Notes: generated from the sequence alone by a model not told the origin. Shown: positions 25,726 to 37,429, counted from the stretch's first letter. The stretch is 64,000 nt of DNA from Mytilus trossulus (GCF_036588685.1 NC_086380.1:31514474-31578473); one strand, 5' to 3'. Numbers and translations: made by a program.

Positions 25726-25986
25726 TTTATATCAGTGTAAAGATTTAGCAATTACAGCGCAGTTCCAAAATATGATAGATCTCTGTTGGTTTCATTCTCG
25801 ATAGGTTATTCGTCCAACTTTCTTTAACATAATTACCACCTTTGTGGTATCACTTTCACACATTGAGCTATTTGGTCGGGTTTATATCCATCTTTATCTG
25901 CACTCTCCCTGTCTGCTAACATCATGTGATAATCTTTAAATGATTGTATTCGATTCATCAATAAATATTTCCTTTTATATTTTCAG

Positions 25987-27605
25987 TTCTCTTCCGGGAA
26001 AATAAACGCCTTGCAAATAAACTTACAAAGGATGAACTAAAGTCACTAAAGACCTACATCAGCGATCGTCTATTACACGACCACGAAGAACTTTTATTTG
26101 AGTATAATACTCTCAAATCATCTCATAACTCTAGTATACAGGAACTGAAACTGACTATAGAACAACAAGAAAAAGAACTAGCTTTCAAAAATGAAATTAT
26201 TAAAAACTACAAATCTAGTGATGAAAATTTAGCTATTGTCTATAAAAAACGAGGAGAGAAACTCGAGAAGAGACATTCTGTTTTGCTCGAAGATCATGAG
26301 TCTAATAAAGGAACAGTTAAGCTGTTCGAACTTAGAGTTCAAAACTTGCAAAAGGAACTTGAAGAATATCAACAGAAAGAAGAGCAACAGGCGAAGCTTA
26401 TAGAAGAACAAGAGGAAGCAATCAAGCGTCTCCATGAATCACAAGACAACGTTATAAACAGTGACAAGCTAGCTAAAGACCTTCTAAAAGTGAAATTAGC
26501 TGTGGATGACAAAACCCGGGAATTTCAAAAGATTAAGCAACTTAATGCAGAGTTACTTGGTCAGATTGAAGCGTACAAATCAAAATGTACAGAACTGCAA
26601 ACCAACATGGAGAAAATCAAAACTGATTTCAACAATCAAACACAAGAGTTTAGATCAAAATGTGAACAAATTGCATCGCTCCAATACCATATAGATATGG
26701 AAAAGCGCACAACCAGTGAGTTACAGAAGGAACTCCAAGCTTTACTTGGACCACTGAATAATATTCAAGGGCAACAAGGTCAACAAGGAGACCAGAACAA
26801 CAAGGACGTCTCTATGTACAAAGCTGAATCAATGCGATCTCAAGTTCAGTATTTAGAAGGACGTGTTAAATTGGTAGAAGAAAGATTGGCACTTTATAGA
26901 ATATCTGTTAGGGATTCTACAAAAGAAGTAGGAATTGTTTCGACCGACTGTAAAAGACTGGAACAGCTTATAGAACGACTCGTAGTCCATGAATCTACAA
27001 CTATAGAAAAAACGCTAATAGAACTGAGAGAAAGTACTGAGACGCGAAGGTGTGTCTTAGAAGAGTCAATTGATGAAATACTTAAACAAGCACCAGGTGT
27101 TATATCACGTGACGCAAATGAAATTCGCGCTCAAATTACATCACTAAAAAAGCAAGCAGAACAAAGCAGATTGAATGATGTTATAATAAGATGTTCTAGA
27201 CTATTTCCGAGAATAGAAGCCTGTGAAAAAGCTCAGTTTGCGATTAACGATAAGGTTATAAGCAAACAGTGGAAGGAAAGTACAGCTCAACCAAAGTATA
27301 CACCGAAGCCAAGAAGAAGCATAGATCATACAAATACAACATTTTCTGGGTTGCCAAAGAAACCACCGCCGATGCCACTGTTACTTCGATCAAAAACTCA
27401 CAATGGAAATTCACCTGTTTGGAAAAGAAAGTATTCTACTTCTATGGATAGCATTTTACTATCTCCAACCTTGATTGATCTGTCTGTTAGTCCAAATCCG
27501 TCACCTCGTGCTACAACGGAGACGAAGTCGAGGGTGTCATTCTTCCCGCCAGGTCGACCACTTTCGGCATTTTCCAATTCGTCTCTTGGAAAGACTAGCC
27601 AATAA
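25987..27605 (+). CDS. long coiled-coil protein of unknown function, terminal exon
   Basis: The exon opens after a classic acceptor (TTTTATATTTTCAG, ending 25986). It stays open for 538 codons, with two leading bases, to TAA at 27603-27605. In the 550-residue model with 5025-5058, residues about 13-270 are almost unbroken coiled coil (LFRENKRLANKL, then many E/K/Q/L heptads). A short linker follows (GQQGQQGDQNN, about 273), then a second helical stretch to about 455. A basic Ser/Pro-rich tail follows, with a PKKPPPMP motif near 470 that could bind SH3 or similar domains. There is no signal peptide or membrane segment, so a cytoplasmic scaffold or cytoskeletal role is possible but is inference. 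Codons are clean and splice context is good, so this is a real gene. I do not recognise the family. An internal ATG start at 26283 would drop about 110 residues of the helix. Confidence 0.85.
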
Positions 27606-28264
27606 AGTGGACTTGATTTACTAATGAACATATTGGACAATCTTTAAAATTGATTTTGTCATTGATATATATATGTATTATATATGTATATGTATATGAA
27701 TATAGTTATAATTAAAATAGCATAGTGAAATGAAATTAACTAACTTTAACTTGTAAGATTATTAAAATTGAGAATGGAAATGGGAAATAAGTCATTGGGT
27801 CTAAAACCCAACATAAGAGCAGACAACGGCCGAATGCCATCAATAGATCTTCAACGCAGCGAGAAAATCTAGCCCCCGGAAGTGGTCCTCAGCTGGCCCC
27901 TAAAGATTAAACTCATATATTTTAGGTAACCAAGGAAGACTTAGTTTTACAAACAGGAAATTTACATTATACAAATTATAAAGACTGAATATTATAATAT
28001 AGCATTAAGTCATTGGTTATCCAGGTAAAGATTTTCATAAGAACACTAAGCAATACAAAAACACTGAAAAATATAGCGACACGAATTATGCTATAGATAT
28101 TTGTTCAGATGGCAAAAAAAAGGAACTGAAAGTTGACTAAAGTAATAATTATGTTTCCGCTTACAGTTTATGGGTATACAGCAAATACGATACTCAATAA
28201 CATCTTTACATTGACTTTCCTCAGCGTATACTAAATATAAAAATTAGGGTAAGCGGTTAGGTTG
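27606..28264. other. 3' flank with one repeat piece
   Basis: Likely 3' UTR and flank of the coiled-coil gene; an AATAAA overlaps the stop codon (27601-27606) but is too close to be the likely polyadenylation signal. Positions 27770-27910 (CAGACAACGGCCGAATGCCA to CAGCTGGCCCCTAAA) belong to a family seen again at 34091-34240 and 51395-51845. Confidence 0.5.
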
Positions 28265-28357
28265 CCTTAGCCGTATTTGGCACAACTTTTTGGAATTTTG
28301 GATCCTCAATGCTCTTCAACTTTGTATTTATCTGGCTTTTTAACTATTTTGATCTGA

Positions 28358-28401
28358 GCGTCACTGATGAGTCTTATGTAGACGAAACGCGCGTCTGGCG
28401 T
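28358..28401 (+). ncRNA. hammerhead ribozyme, type I, array copy 1
   Basis: Core CTGATGA at 28364-28370. Helix II is GTC/GAC around loop TTATGTA (28371-28383), followed by GAAA (28384-28387). Helix III is minimal (C-G and G-C with a two-base loop), then GTC with predicted cleavage after C28395. Helix I is GCGTCA (28358-28363) paired with TGGCGT (28396-28401), allowing two G-U pairs. All invariant core bases are present. Minimal helix III is the form known from Penelope-like elements and metazoan retrozymes, which often cleave better as dimers. Confidence 0.9.
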
Positions 28402-28711
28402 ATAAAATTATAATCCTGGTACTTTTGATAACTATTTACACCACTGGGTCGATGCCACTGCTGGTGGACGTTTCGTCCCCGAGGGTATCACCAGCCCATC
28501 GTCAGCACTTCGGTGTTGACATGAATATCAATTATATGGTCATTATTAAAAAAAATCAGTTTACAAAACTTTGAATTTTTCGAAAAACTAAGGATTTTCT
28601 TACCCCAGGAGTAGATTACCTTAGCCGTATTTGGCACAACTTTTTGGAATTTTGGATCCTCAATGCTCTTCAACTTTGTATTTATCTGGCTTTTTAACTA
28701 TTTTGATCTGA

Positions 28712-28755
28712 GCGTCACTGATGAGTCTTATGTAGACGAAACGCGCGTCTGGCGT
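28712..28755 (+). ncRNA. hammerhead ribozyme, array copy 2
   Basis: Same 44-nt motif as copy 1, with intact core and helix I (GCGTCA/TGGCGT). Confidence 0.88.
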
Positions 28756-29066
28756 ATAAAATTATAATCCTGGTACTTTTGATAACTATTTATACCACTG
28801 GGTCTATGCCACTGCTGGTGGACGTTTCGTCCCCGAGGGTATCACCAGCCCAGTAGTCAGCACTTCGGTGTTGACATGAATATCAATTATATGGTCATTA
28901 TTAAAAAATTTCAGTTTACAAAACTTTGAATTTTTCGAAAAACTAAGGATTTTCTTACCCCAGGAGTAGATTACCTTAGCCGTATTTGGCACAACTTTTT
29001 GGAATTTTGGATCCTCAATGCTCGTCAACTTTGTATTTATCTGGCTTTTTAACTATTTTGATCTGA

Positions 29067-29110
29067 GCTTCACTGATGAGTCTTATGTAGACGAAACGCG
29101 CGTCTGGCGT
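29067..29110 (+). ncRNA. hammerhead ribozyme, array copy 3, helix I variant
   Basis: Core intact, but helix I reads GCTTCA, giving a U-C mismatch where copy 1 has G-C. Confidence 0.85.
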
Positions 29111-29421
29111 ATAAAATTATAATCCTGGTACTTTTGATAACTATTTACACCACTGGGTCGATGCCACTGTTGGTGGACGTTTCGTCCCCGAGGGTATCAC
29201 CAACCCAGTAGTCAGCACTTCGGTGTTGACATGAATATCAATTATATGGTCATTATTAAAAAATTTCAGTTTACAAAACTTTGAATTTTTCGAAAAACTA
29301 AGGATTTTCTTACCCCAGGAGTAGATTACCTTAGCCGTATTTGGCACAACTTTTTGGAATTTTGGATCCTCAATGCTCTTCAACTTTGTATTTATCTGGC
29401 TTTTTAACTATTTTGATCTGA

Positions 29422-29465
29422 GCGTCACTGATGAGTCTTATGTAGACGAAACGCGCGTCTGGCGT
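29422..29465 (+). ncRNA. hammerhead ribozyme, array copy 4
   Basis: Intact core and helix I as in copy 1. Confidence 0.88.
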
Positions 29466-29775
29466 ATAAAATTATAATCCTGGTACTTTTGATAACTATT
29501 TACACCACTGGGTCGATGCCACTGCTGGTGGACGTTTCGTCCCCGAGGGTATCACCAGCCCATCGTCAGCACTTCGGTGTTGACATGAATATCAATTATA
29601 TGGTCATTATTAAAAAAAATCAGTTTACAAAACTTTGAATTTTTCGAAAAACTAAGGATTTTCTTACCCCAGGAGTAGATTACCTTAGCCGTATTTGGCA
29701 CAACTTTTTGGAATTTTGGATCCTCAATGCTCTTCAACTTTGTATTTATCTGGCTTTTTAACTATTTTGATCTGA

Positions 29776-29819
29776 GCGTCACTGATGAGTCTTATGTAGA
29801 CGAAACGCGCGTCTGGCGT
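29776..29819 (+). ncRNA. hammerhead ribozyme, array copy 5
   Basis: Intact core and helix I; 1064 bp after copy 2. Confidence 0.88.
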
Positions 29820-30130
29820 ATAAAATTATAATCCTGGTACTTTTGATAACTATTTATACCACTGGGTCTATGCCACTGCTGGTGGACGTTTCGTCCCCGA
29901 GGGTATCACCAGCCCAGTAGTCAGCACTTCGGTGTTGACATGAATATCAATTATATGGTCATTATTAAAAAATTTCAGTTTACAAAACTTTGAATTTTTC
30001 GAAAAACTAAGGATTTTCTTACCCCAGGAGTAGATTACCTTAGCCGTATTTGGCACAACTTTTTGGAATTTTGGATCCTCAATGCTCGTCAACTTTGTAT
30101 TTATCTGGCTTTTTAACTATTTTGATCTGA

Positions 30131-30174
30131 GCTTCACTGATGAGTCTTATGTAGACGAAACGCGCGTCTGGCGT
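30131..30174 (+). ncRNA. hammerhead ribozyme, array copy 6, helix I variant
   Basis: GCTTCA variant of helix I; 1064 bp after copy 3. Confidence 0.85.
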
Positions 30175-30485
30175 ATAAAATTATAATCCTGGTACTTTTG
30201 ATAACTATTTACACCACTGGGTCGATGCCACTGTTGGTGGACGTTTCGTCCCCGAGGGTATCACCAACCCAGTAGTCAGCACTTCGGTGTTGACATGAAT
30301 ATCAATTATATGGTCATTATTAAAAAATTTCAGTTTACAAAACTTTGAATTTTTCGAAAAACTAAGGATTTTCTTACCCCAGGAGTAGATTACCTTAGCC
30401 GTATTTGGCACAACTTTTTGGAATTTTGGATCCTCAATGCTCTTCAACTTTGTATTTATCTGGCTTTTTAACTATTTTGATCTGA

Positions 30486-30529
30486 GCGTCACTGATGAGT
30501 CTTATGTAGACGAAACGCGCGTCTGGCGT
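30486..30529 (+). ncRNA. hammerhead ribozyme, array copy 7
   Basis: Intact core and helix I; 1064 bp after copy 4. Confidence 0.88.
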
Positions 30530-30839
30530 ATAAAATTATAATCCTGGTACTTTTGATAACTATTTACACCACTGGGTCGATGCCACTGCTGGTGGACGTT
30601 TCGTCCCCGAGGGTATCACCAGCCCATCGTCAGCACTTCGGTGTTGACATGAATATCAATTATATGGTCATTATTAAAAAAAATCAGTTTACAAAACTTT
30701 GAATTTTTCGAAAAACTAAGGATTTTCTTACCCCAGGAGTAGATTACCTTAGCCGTATTTGGCACAACTTTTTGGAATTTTGGATCCTCAATGCTCTTCA
30801 ACTTTGTATTTATCTGGCTTTTTAACTATTTTGATCTGA

Positions 30840-30883
30840 GCGTCACTGATGAGTCTTATGTAGACGAAACGCGCGTCTGGCGT
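30840..30883 (+). ncRNA. hammerhead ribozyme, array copy 8
   Basis: Intact core and helix I; 1064 bp after copy 5. Confidence 0.88.
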
Positions 30884-31194
30884 ATAAAATTATAATCCTG
30901 GTACTTTTGATAACTATTTATACCACTGGGTCTATGCCACTGCTGGTGGACGTTTCGTCCCCGAGGGTATCACCAGCCCAGTAGTCAGCACTTCGGTGTT
31001 GACATGAATATCAATTATATGGTCATTATTAAAAAATTTCAGTTTACAAAACTTTGAATTTTTCGAAAAACTAAGGATTTTCTTACCCCAGGAGTAGATT
31101 ACCTTAGCCGTATTTGGCACAACTTTTTGGAATTTTGGATCCTCAATGCTCGTCAACTTTGTATTTATCTGGCTTTTTAACTATTTTGATCTGA

Positions 31195-31238
31195 GCTTCA
31201 CTGATGAGTCTTATGTAGACGAAACGCGCGTCTGGCGT
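31195..31238 (+). ncRNA. hammerhead ribozyme, array copy 9, helix I variant
   Basis: GCTTCA variant; 1064 bp after copy 6. Confidence 0.85.
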
Positions 31239-31549
31239 ATAAAATTATAATCCTGGTACTTTTGATAACTATTTACACCACTGGGTCGATGCCACTGTTG
31301 GTGGACGTTTCGTCCCCGAGGGTATCACCAACCCAGTAGTCAGCACTTCGGTGTTGACATGAATATCAATTATATGGTCATTATTAAAAAATTTCAGTTT
31401 ACAAAACTTTGAATTTTTCGAAAAACTAAGGATTTTCTTACCCCAGGAGTAGATTACCTTAGCCGTATTTGGCACAACTTTTTGGAATTTTGGATCCTCA
31501 ATGCTCGTCAACTTTGTATTTATCTGGCTTTTTAACTATTTTGATCTGA

Positions 31550-31593
31550 GCTTCACTGATGAGTCTTATGTAGACGAAACGCGCGTCTGGCGT
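31550..31593 (+). ncRNA. hammerhead ribozyme, array copy 10, helix I variant
   Basis: GCTTCA variant directly after another variant copy; the trimer order breaks here. Confidence 0.85.
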
Positions 31594-31904
31594 ATAAAAT
31601 TATAATCCTGGTACTTTTGATAACTATTTACACCACTGGGTCGATGCCACTGTTGGTGGACGTTTCGTCCCCGAGGGTATCACCAACCCAGTAGTCAGCA
31701 CTTCGGTGTTGACATGAATATCAATTATATGGTCATTATTAAAAAATTTCAGTTTACAAAACTTTGAATTTTTCGAAAAACTAAGGATTTTCTTACCCCA
31801 GGAGTAGATTACCTTAGCCGTATTTGGCACAACTTTTTGGAATTTTGGATCCTCAATGCTCTTCAACTTTGTATTTATCTGGCTTTTTAACTATTTTGAT
31901 CTGA

Positions 31905-31948
31905 GCGTCACTGATGAGTCTTATGTAGACGAAACGCGCGTCTGGCGT
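31905..31948 (+). ncRNA. hammerhead ribozyme, array copy 11
   Basis: Intact core and helix I. Confidence 0.88.
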
Positions 31949-32259
31949 ATAAAATTATAATCCTGGTACTTTTGATAACTATTTACACCACTGGGTCGAT
32001 GCCACTGCTGGTGGACGTTTCGTCCCCGAGGGTATCACCAGCCCAGTAGTCAGCACTTCGGTGTTGACATGAATATCAATTATATGGTCATTATTAAAAA
32101 ATTTCAGTTTACAAAACTTTGAATTTTTCGAAAAACTAAGGATTTTCTTACCCCAGGAGTAGATTACCTTAGCCGTATTTGGCACAACTTTTTGGAATTT
32201 TGGATCCTCAATGCTCTTCAACTTTGTATTTATCTGGCTTTTTAACTATTTTGATCTGT

Positions 32260-32303
32260 GCGTCACTGATGAGTCTTATGTAGACGAAACGCGCGTCTGG
32301 CGT
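32260..32303 (+). ncRNA. hammerhead ribozyme, array copy 12 (last)
   Basis: Intact core and helix I; the base just before helix I is T and not A, a private variant of the terminal unit. The array stops 34 bases downstream. Confidence 0.88.
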
Positions 32304-32337
32304 ATAAAATTATAATCCTGGTACTTTTGATAACTAT

Positions 32338-35224
32338 TAACCCAGCGCTTTCAGATTTTTTTTTGTAGATCCTAGCCAAAACTGAAAAGCACAGTTTAAT
32401 ATATTTTTGAAGGGTCGATAATTTATAAACGGGGTAGATAAATCTTTCTGTGCTTATTATTTTTGCAGTTAACAATTTTAACATAGCTCCTATAGTTTTC
32501 AAGATAACAGTCAAAATGAGGATAAATAGATCTGGTCGTGCTATGTTTTGCATTTAAAACTTTTAATCTAGTAAAATTGGGACAGGACAGTCACTTTAAT
32601 TTTCCTAATAACCGTTAAAATTGCAAAAAAAACTTTTAGGGCAATATAGTTTTTAATCGAACTGCTGAATTTTTCACGATAACAGCCAATACCTGATATA
32701 AGTGGAAGAAGCGAGGCGTAGACATTCAAGAGCCAATGACTCAAAAACAAGTATCTAAGTTTCCACAATTTTCAGAGAGGATAGAATTGTGACAGGCACG
32801 TGAAAAGAATTTGACGGGATCAAACTTGTGTGTTTGAAGGCGCCATAATTGTTTTGATTGCACTTTGATTTTTCTATACAATATCAAATATTCAATATTC
32901 TGTCCACAAAAAGGTTCCTTTACGGTGTTGGTATTTTATCGGGATTTTTTTAAACACTCATAAATGTGTCTTTAGTCTACTAATCGAAATTAAAGAGTAG
33001 AGTGTTAGTCTTTAAGATTTCTTTTGTTTTATATATCATTAAAGAAGGGATAAAAAGATGGATGTTTGTACTGGTGGTAGAATTTGATAGCTTCCATTTA
33101 AATATATTTAAATATTTTCGTGAAATCGGACCATTTCGAATTAAACGAATTTAGCACTTGTCTATTGTTGAGGACTGTATGCTTGCTTTCTGGTCCTTTT
33201 GGTTGTTTATGTATCATTTGTAATTGTCTAATGGGTGTGTGTGTTGTTTACATAGATATAGGAAAATTTGGTATGAGTGCCAATGAGAAAACTCTCCATC
33301 CAAAAAGGAATTTATAAAAGGAAACCGTTATAGGTTAAAGTACGGCCTTCAAAACGGAGCCTTGGACTTATATGTATCGTCCTGAAATATGTGCCACTGG
33401 ACGTTAAAAAAAAATCAATCATCAATAAATTGGTGCATTTCTAATCATCTAATCTTCTTTATATTCATGATTATTATTTTTCTTTTAATGCCGTTATATA
33501 CGGTGCTCTTGTCCGATGTTTATAGACATAATGCCAATAGTATCACATGTCTTTAGTTTTATTGATACAATGTTATCTAAAGTACTTTGTTTCATTTATC
33601 ATCAACTTTATGACACTCAAAAATTGACAAAAAGTTTTAAAAATTCCAAATCATATGCACACGTAATTTGATGGACTGATTTGCATCAAACTTTTCATAT
33701 GATAAAAAATGTTTAATTATCAAAATGTGTTTTAATACTCATAATATGCTTATTTTTACTGCACAATTAAGATGTATCGATTGATAAAACTTTGATTTGT
33801 CATTTTATCTTTAATGTTATTTTATTATAGCTAATGGCTTTCAGGGAAGTATGATAATTGATATTCGATAAGCAAACGGTAGTGTCGAATAAAACGGAAC
33901 TGCATTACGCAATTAAACGTAAACTATGCAATAATTCCCAAAAGTAAAGTTACATTCTCCAAAGGAATGGAGATGAACAAATAATCAAGTAGGCATACGG
34001 CTATATAAACAACCACACTAATGACTTCCAAGAGTACTCCAAGACTATAGTATAAACGATAGCAGACATATGGTATTTTAATACCAAATAAAAATGGAAT
34101 TGAGAGGGAAATGGGGAAGTTGTCTAAGAGGAGACAACAACCCGGTCAGAGAGCAGAAAAGAGTCAAAGGCCACCAATGGGTCTTCAATTCAGCGACAAA
34201 AATTCCGAAGATGTGCTTCGGCTAATCCCTTAAACGGTCAGTTTATTGTTAAATACTTAGGAGGTTATTTGGTCATTTGTGTCGTTGGAGTGTTGGGTCA
34301 TTCATTCAAATTTCACATGCTATTATCAATGAAAAACGAACAAGACATCAATATTTCCTTTTATAAAGAGAGCTTATCATTGCTTTGGCCAACGAGGGTG
34401 TGACAATTACAATCATTGACTGATATTATTCTGTTTCCAACACGTTTAAAGTTTTTAAAAAAATGTTAAACAATTGCTTTCAAAACTCGGAGGAGACGTA
34501 CGTGCACATTATTTTATCCGCACATTAATTTATAAAAATCTCGAAAATCTAATTACATACATAGTATGAACATATAAACAAAGACCGTACTTTGACCTAT
34601 AATGGTTTATTTTTACAAATTGGGACTTTGGTGGAGAGTTGTCTCATTGGCTCTCATGCCACATTTTCTTATATCTATATATCTATATATATAAAGTACG
34701 ATTTTACTTTAAGAAATTAAATTATGATGGCGAAATGCTTTGAAAGTGTCAAAAACGTGCTCCCAATTACTACACGTCTTTTTTTGTTTGTTTATTTCTT
34801 CTTTTTGCTTTGTTTAATATGCATACGGCTTCCTATGATGTGAAAACATTATATTTTTTACATTTCTACAAATCATATTGATTTTGCAAAGTATTGTCCT
34901 CGTTTCTATGGAAATGTTTGATTTACCTTTATTACCACAATAATTAAGAAGAAATAACGGATGTCTTTGGAGTTTTTCAGTTATTAAAGGAAATACACGT
35001 TTATAAAACATACGTCTGAGGAGAATAACTATAAACAACATAATAAAGCCATTTAAGATGGTACCGAACACTACAGGGAGATAACTCTGTAAAATCAGCA
35101 GAACGTTTAAATGACGTTATGTTGTTGAGGGATTGTTAAGCTTCTCAATGATCAAAATAAGTGTTTGTCAAACTGCAATATAACTAGTGTAATTTTTCTG
35201 ATTAAACGGTTAGTTCAAATTATT
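32338..35224. other. no gene recognised; scattered repeat pieces
   Basis: Pieces of the GTTGTCTCATTGGC family lie at 33255-33345 and 34575-34690. A piece of the family at 51395 (AGGCCACCAATGGGTCTTCA) lies at 34091-34240. A SINE-like tail (GCCACTGGACGTTAAAA, ATCAATCATCAAT) lies near 33392-33430. I found no convincing exon. Confidence 0.5.
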
Positions 35225-36045
35225 TGAAATGTTTTAATTTTTTCAAAGGGTCAAAGTAAATACTTTGTCAAAATTTAAAAAAAATTAAACGAGCCAAATT
35301 AATTTTAGTCCAGGTGTTGGGTACCACCTCAAGAACAAAGCTTTTAAGGATCGTAGGTTCTTTTATTCCAACAACTCCAAAGTCAGACAGTTATCATGTA
35401 TTTACTGAATTAGTACAACAGTTCGTGACAACAGTATTTATATTTGGTCTCGTGAGGATAATTGTGTCATAAGCAATCATACTACATCTTCTTATTTTTA
35501 TTTTAAACTAAGTTATAAATTACTGCAACATTAACACAGAACAAAATGATATAAGAACAACTGCAGTAACACAATGGGGGGAAAATGAAACCACGATTGA
35601 TCCATCACACTATCTCATTGTTGTAAATCAAAAACAAAACACGAATAAGATCAACAATAAAAAAATAGAACAATATAATGACCAGTCCTGTTAAAAATCA
35701 AGAATCATGCAACTTCAAGTGCTTATGACTATTGAAACATGAAGGGAAATTTACAACAAAAAAAACATTCCCCAAGGGTTAGATTGCTTTTAAAAGTCCA
35801 GAAGCCTTTAAATCAATCATTAGAATGAATCAAGTTATTTCTGTTGTTTATATACCAAAGTTTTAAGAACTTCGACGCACTTCCACATATACAGATGAAG
35901 TAATTGATGTTCTTATAGCTTTCTCATTTGTGGTACCCAACACTTTCACTGAAATTAATTTGGCTCGTTTAATTTTCATAAAATGTTGTCAAAGTATTTA
36001 CTATTGTCACTTTAACAAAAAATAAAAAAAATAAAAATTTTCAAC
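35225..36045. mobile_element. TIR element, about 820 bp
   Basis: The left end (35225-35345) and right end (35925-36045) are inverted repeats of about 120 bp with some mismatches. Both share AGTAAATACTTTG, AATTAAACGAGCCAAATTAAT and GTGTTGGGTACCAC. The interior has no coding frame. The exact termini and a target duplication are not clear. Confidence 0.6.
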
Positions 36046-37429
36046 CAACCGTCTTTTCAGAAATAAACATAAACATTTTACAAAGTTTAACATGAAAATT
36101 CAAAACATTGGTTTAATAGAAAATGCTCGATGAGTAGAAAAAAGTTTCTTAAAACTCGAAAGCGATATAGTTTTTTGAAAAATGCTGAAAACAGACATAA
36201 AATGAGACAAGCTAGTAAAGAACATTAAATAGCTACCAAGAGAGGGCTGCTGATGAGTTGCGTAACATTTCTAAAAAGGATACGAAAGCTCTATGGAAAA
36301 TCCGTAATAATCTAAATGATAGTAAAAAAGACGATAACAAAGACGATATATCTCTAAAAGCATTGTGTGATCATTTTAAAATACTAAATGAAACTGTTGA
36401 GCCAGAAAATGACTTCGTACAAAATTGGGAATTCGATACACTATCAGACGATGTTGAGTTATTTTTAAACAGTCCAGTAACAGAAGATAAAATTAAAAAA
36501 GTTGTTTCAAATTTTAAAAAATGTCAAAGTTTCAGGTAGTGATGAAATTTTAAATGAGTATATAAAGAATACAATTGACGATTTAATGTCAATTTACGTC
36601 AAGCTACTCAATTTGATTTTAGATACTGGAATTGTCCCAGACAGTTGGTCTAATGGAATCATGATTACTGTATTTGAAAATAAGGATCAAGATCTGATCC
36701 CGAAATGTACAGAGGAATCACTTTGAATTCATGCTTTAATAAAAACTTTTTCTGCTATGTTGAATTAAAGGTTAAATAATTATGCAGATCACGTAGACCT
36801 GATATCAAAGTCACAAGCAGGTCTACTGTTGATAATATATTTGTGTTGTATTCTTTCATTACTATACATTTTTCATTTGGTAAGAAGCTATTTTGCACTT
36901 TTATAGACTTTAAAAGCGCTTTTGACACTATATGGAGGTCAGGATTGTGGCAAAAAATGCAAAAGTAAAACAATAAAGGTAAACATTTTAATGTGACATA
37001 TAATATGTTTCAAAATATAAAAACATGTGTCAAGAAAGGAAATGAATTTTCCGAATTTTTCTTATCTCATACAGGAGTAAAACAAGGTGAAAATCTGTCA
37101 CCTTTTTTATTTTCTTTGTTTCTAAATGATTTAGAAAGTTATTTTGTGGAAAATAATAAAGATAATACAGAAAGTCTAGATAAAAATTCAAAGCTTTAGA
37201 AATGTATGTTAAAATGTTTTATTAGTTTGTACGCAGATGAAACTGCGCTATTGTCTGAAAGTGCAGAAGATTACAAAAAAACCTTGCATGTTTTGAAGAA
37301 TATTGTAAACAAGAGTGCACACACTGAAATGTCTCGCCTTCTTTACTAATCATTGATATTATGTTGATAGTCCTAAGTGTAAAAGCTTTATTATAACTGT
37401 CACATAAACTTAACATTAACCAAGATAGC

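Larger units (their letters stand above)
5059..25986 (+). other. putative 20.9-kb intron of the coiled-coil gene
   Basis: Bounded by GTAAGT at 5059 and a pyrimidine-rich acceptor ending TTTTCAG at 25986. It is A+T-rich and made largely of old interspersed repeats: retroelement scraps at 6209 and 8050, a TIR element at 7902-9269, same-strand copies of one family from 10.8 to 24.8 kb, decayed ribozyme-repeat copies at 11.28 and 16.42 kb, a repeat at 17.63-18.37 kb and a MITE at 25.33 kb. Other stretches (9.3-10.8, 11.5-14.8, 18.5-20.1 and 20.3-23.8 kb) show nothing I can support. Confidence 0.4.
28265..32337 (+). repeat. tandem array of 354/355-bp hammerhead-ribozyme repeat (retrozyme-like)
   Basis: About 11.5 units run from CCTTAGCCGTATTTGGCAC (28267) to GATAACTATTA (32337). 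Distances between successive ribozyme starts are 354, 355, 355, 354, 355, 355, 354, 355, 355, 355 and 355. The first units repeat as an A-B-C trimer of 1064 bp: A has CCCATCGTCAGC (28496, 29560, 30624), B has GGGTCTATGCC (about 28800, 29864, 30928) and C has CTGTTGGTGG (about 29167, 30231, 31295, 31650). Each unit carries one hammerhead motif on the + strand. Metazoan small retrozymes are known as short tandem repeats with type I hammerheads that give circular RNAs, probably mobilised by Penelope-like elements. Twelve ribozymes with higher-order structure suggests satellite-like growth after insertion. The open frames of up to 80 codons on the minus strand are a by-product of the repeat. Confidence 0.92.

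Noticed and set aside
28488..32221. Eleven near-identical minus-strand open frames of 61-80 codons
   Set aside because: They repeat with the 355-bp unit and lie opposite the ribozyme strand; their similarity comes from tandem duplication. No start context, no recognisable domain.
28265..32337. CRISPR-like array
   Set aside because: Units are 355 bp, nearly identical throughout, with no short repeat/unique spacer alternation, in eukaryotic DNA.
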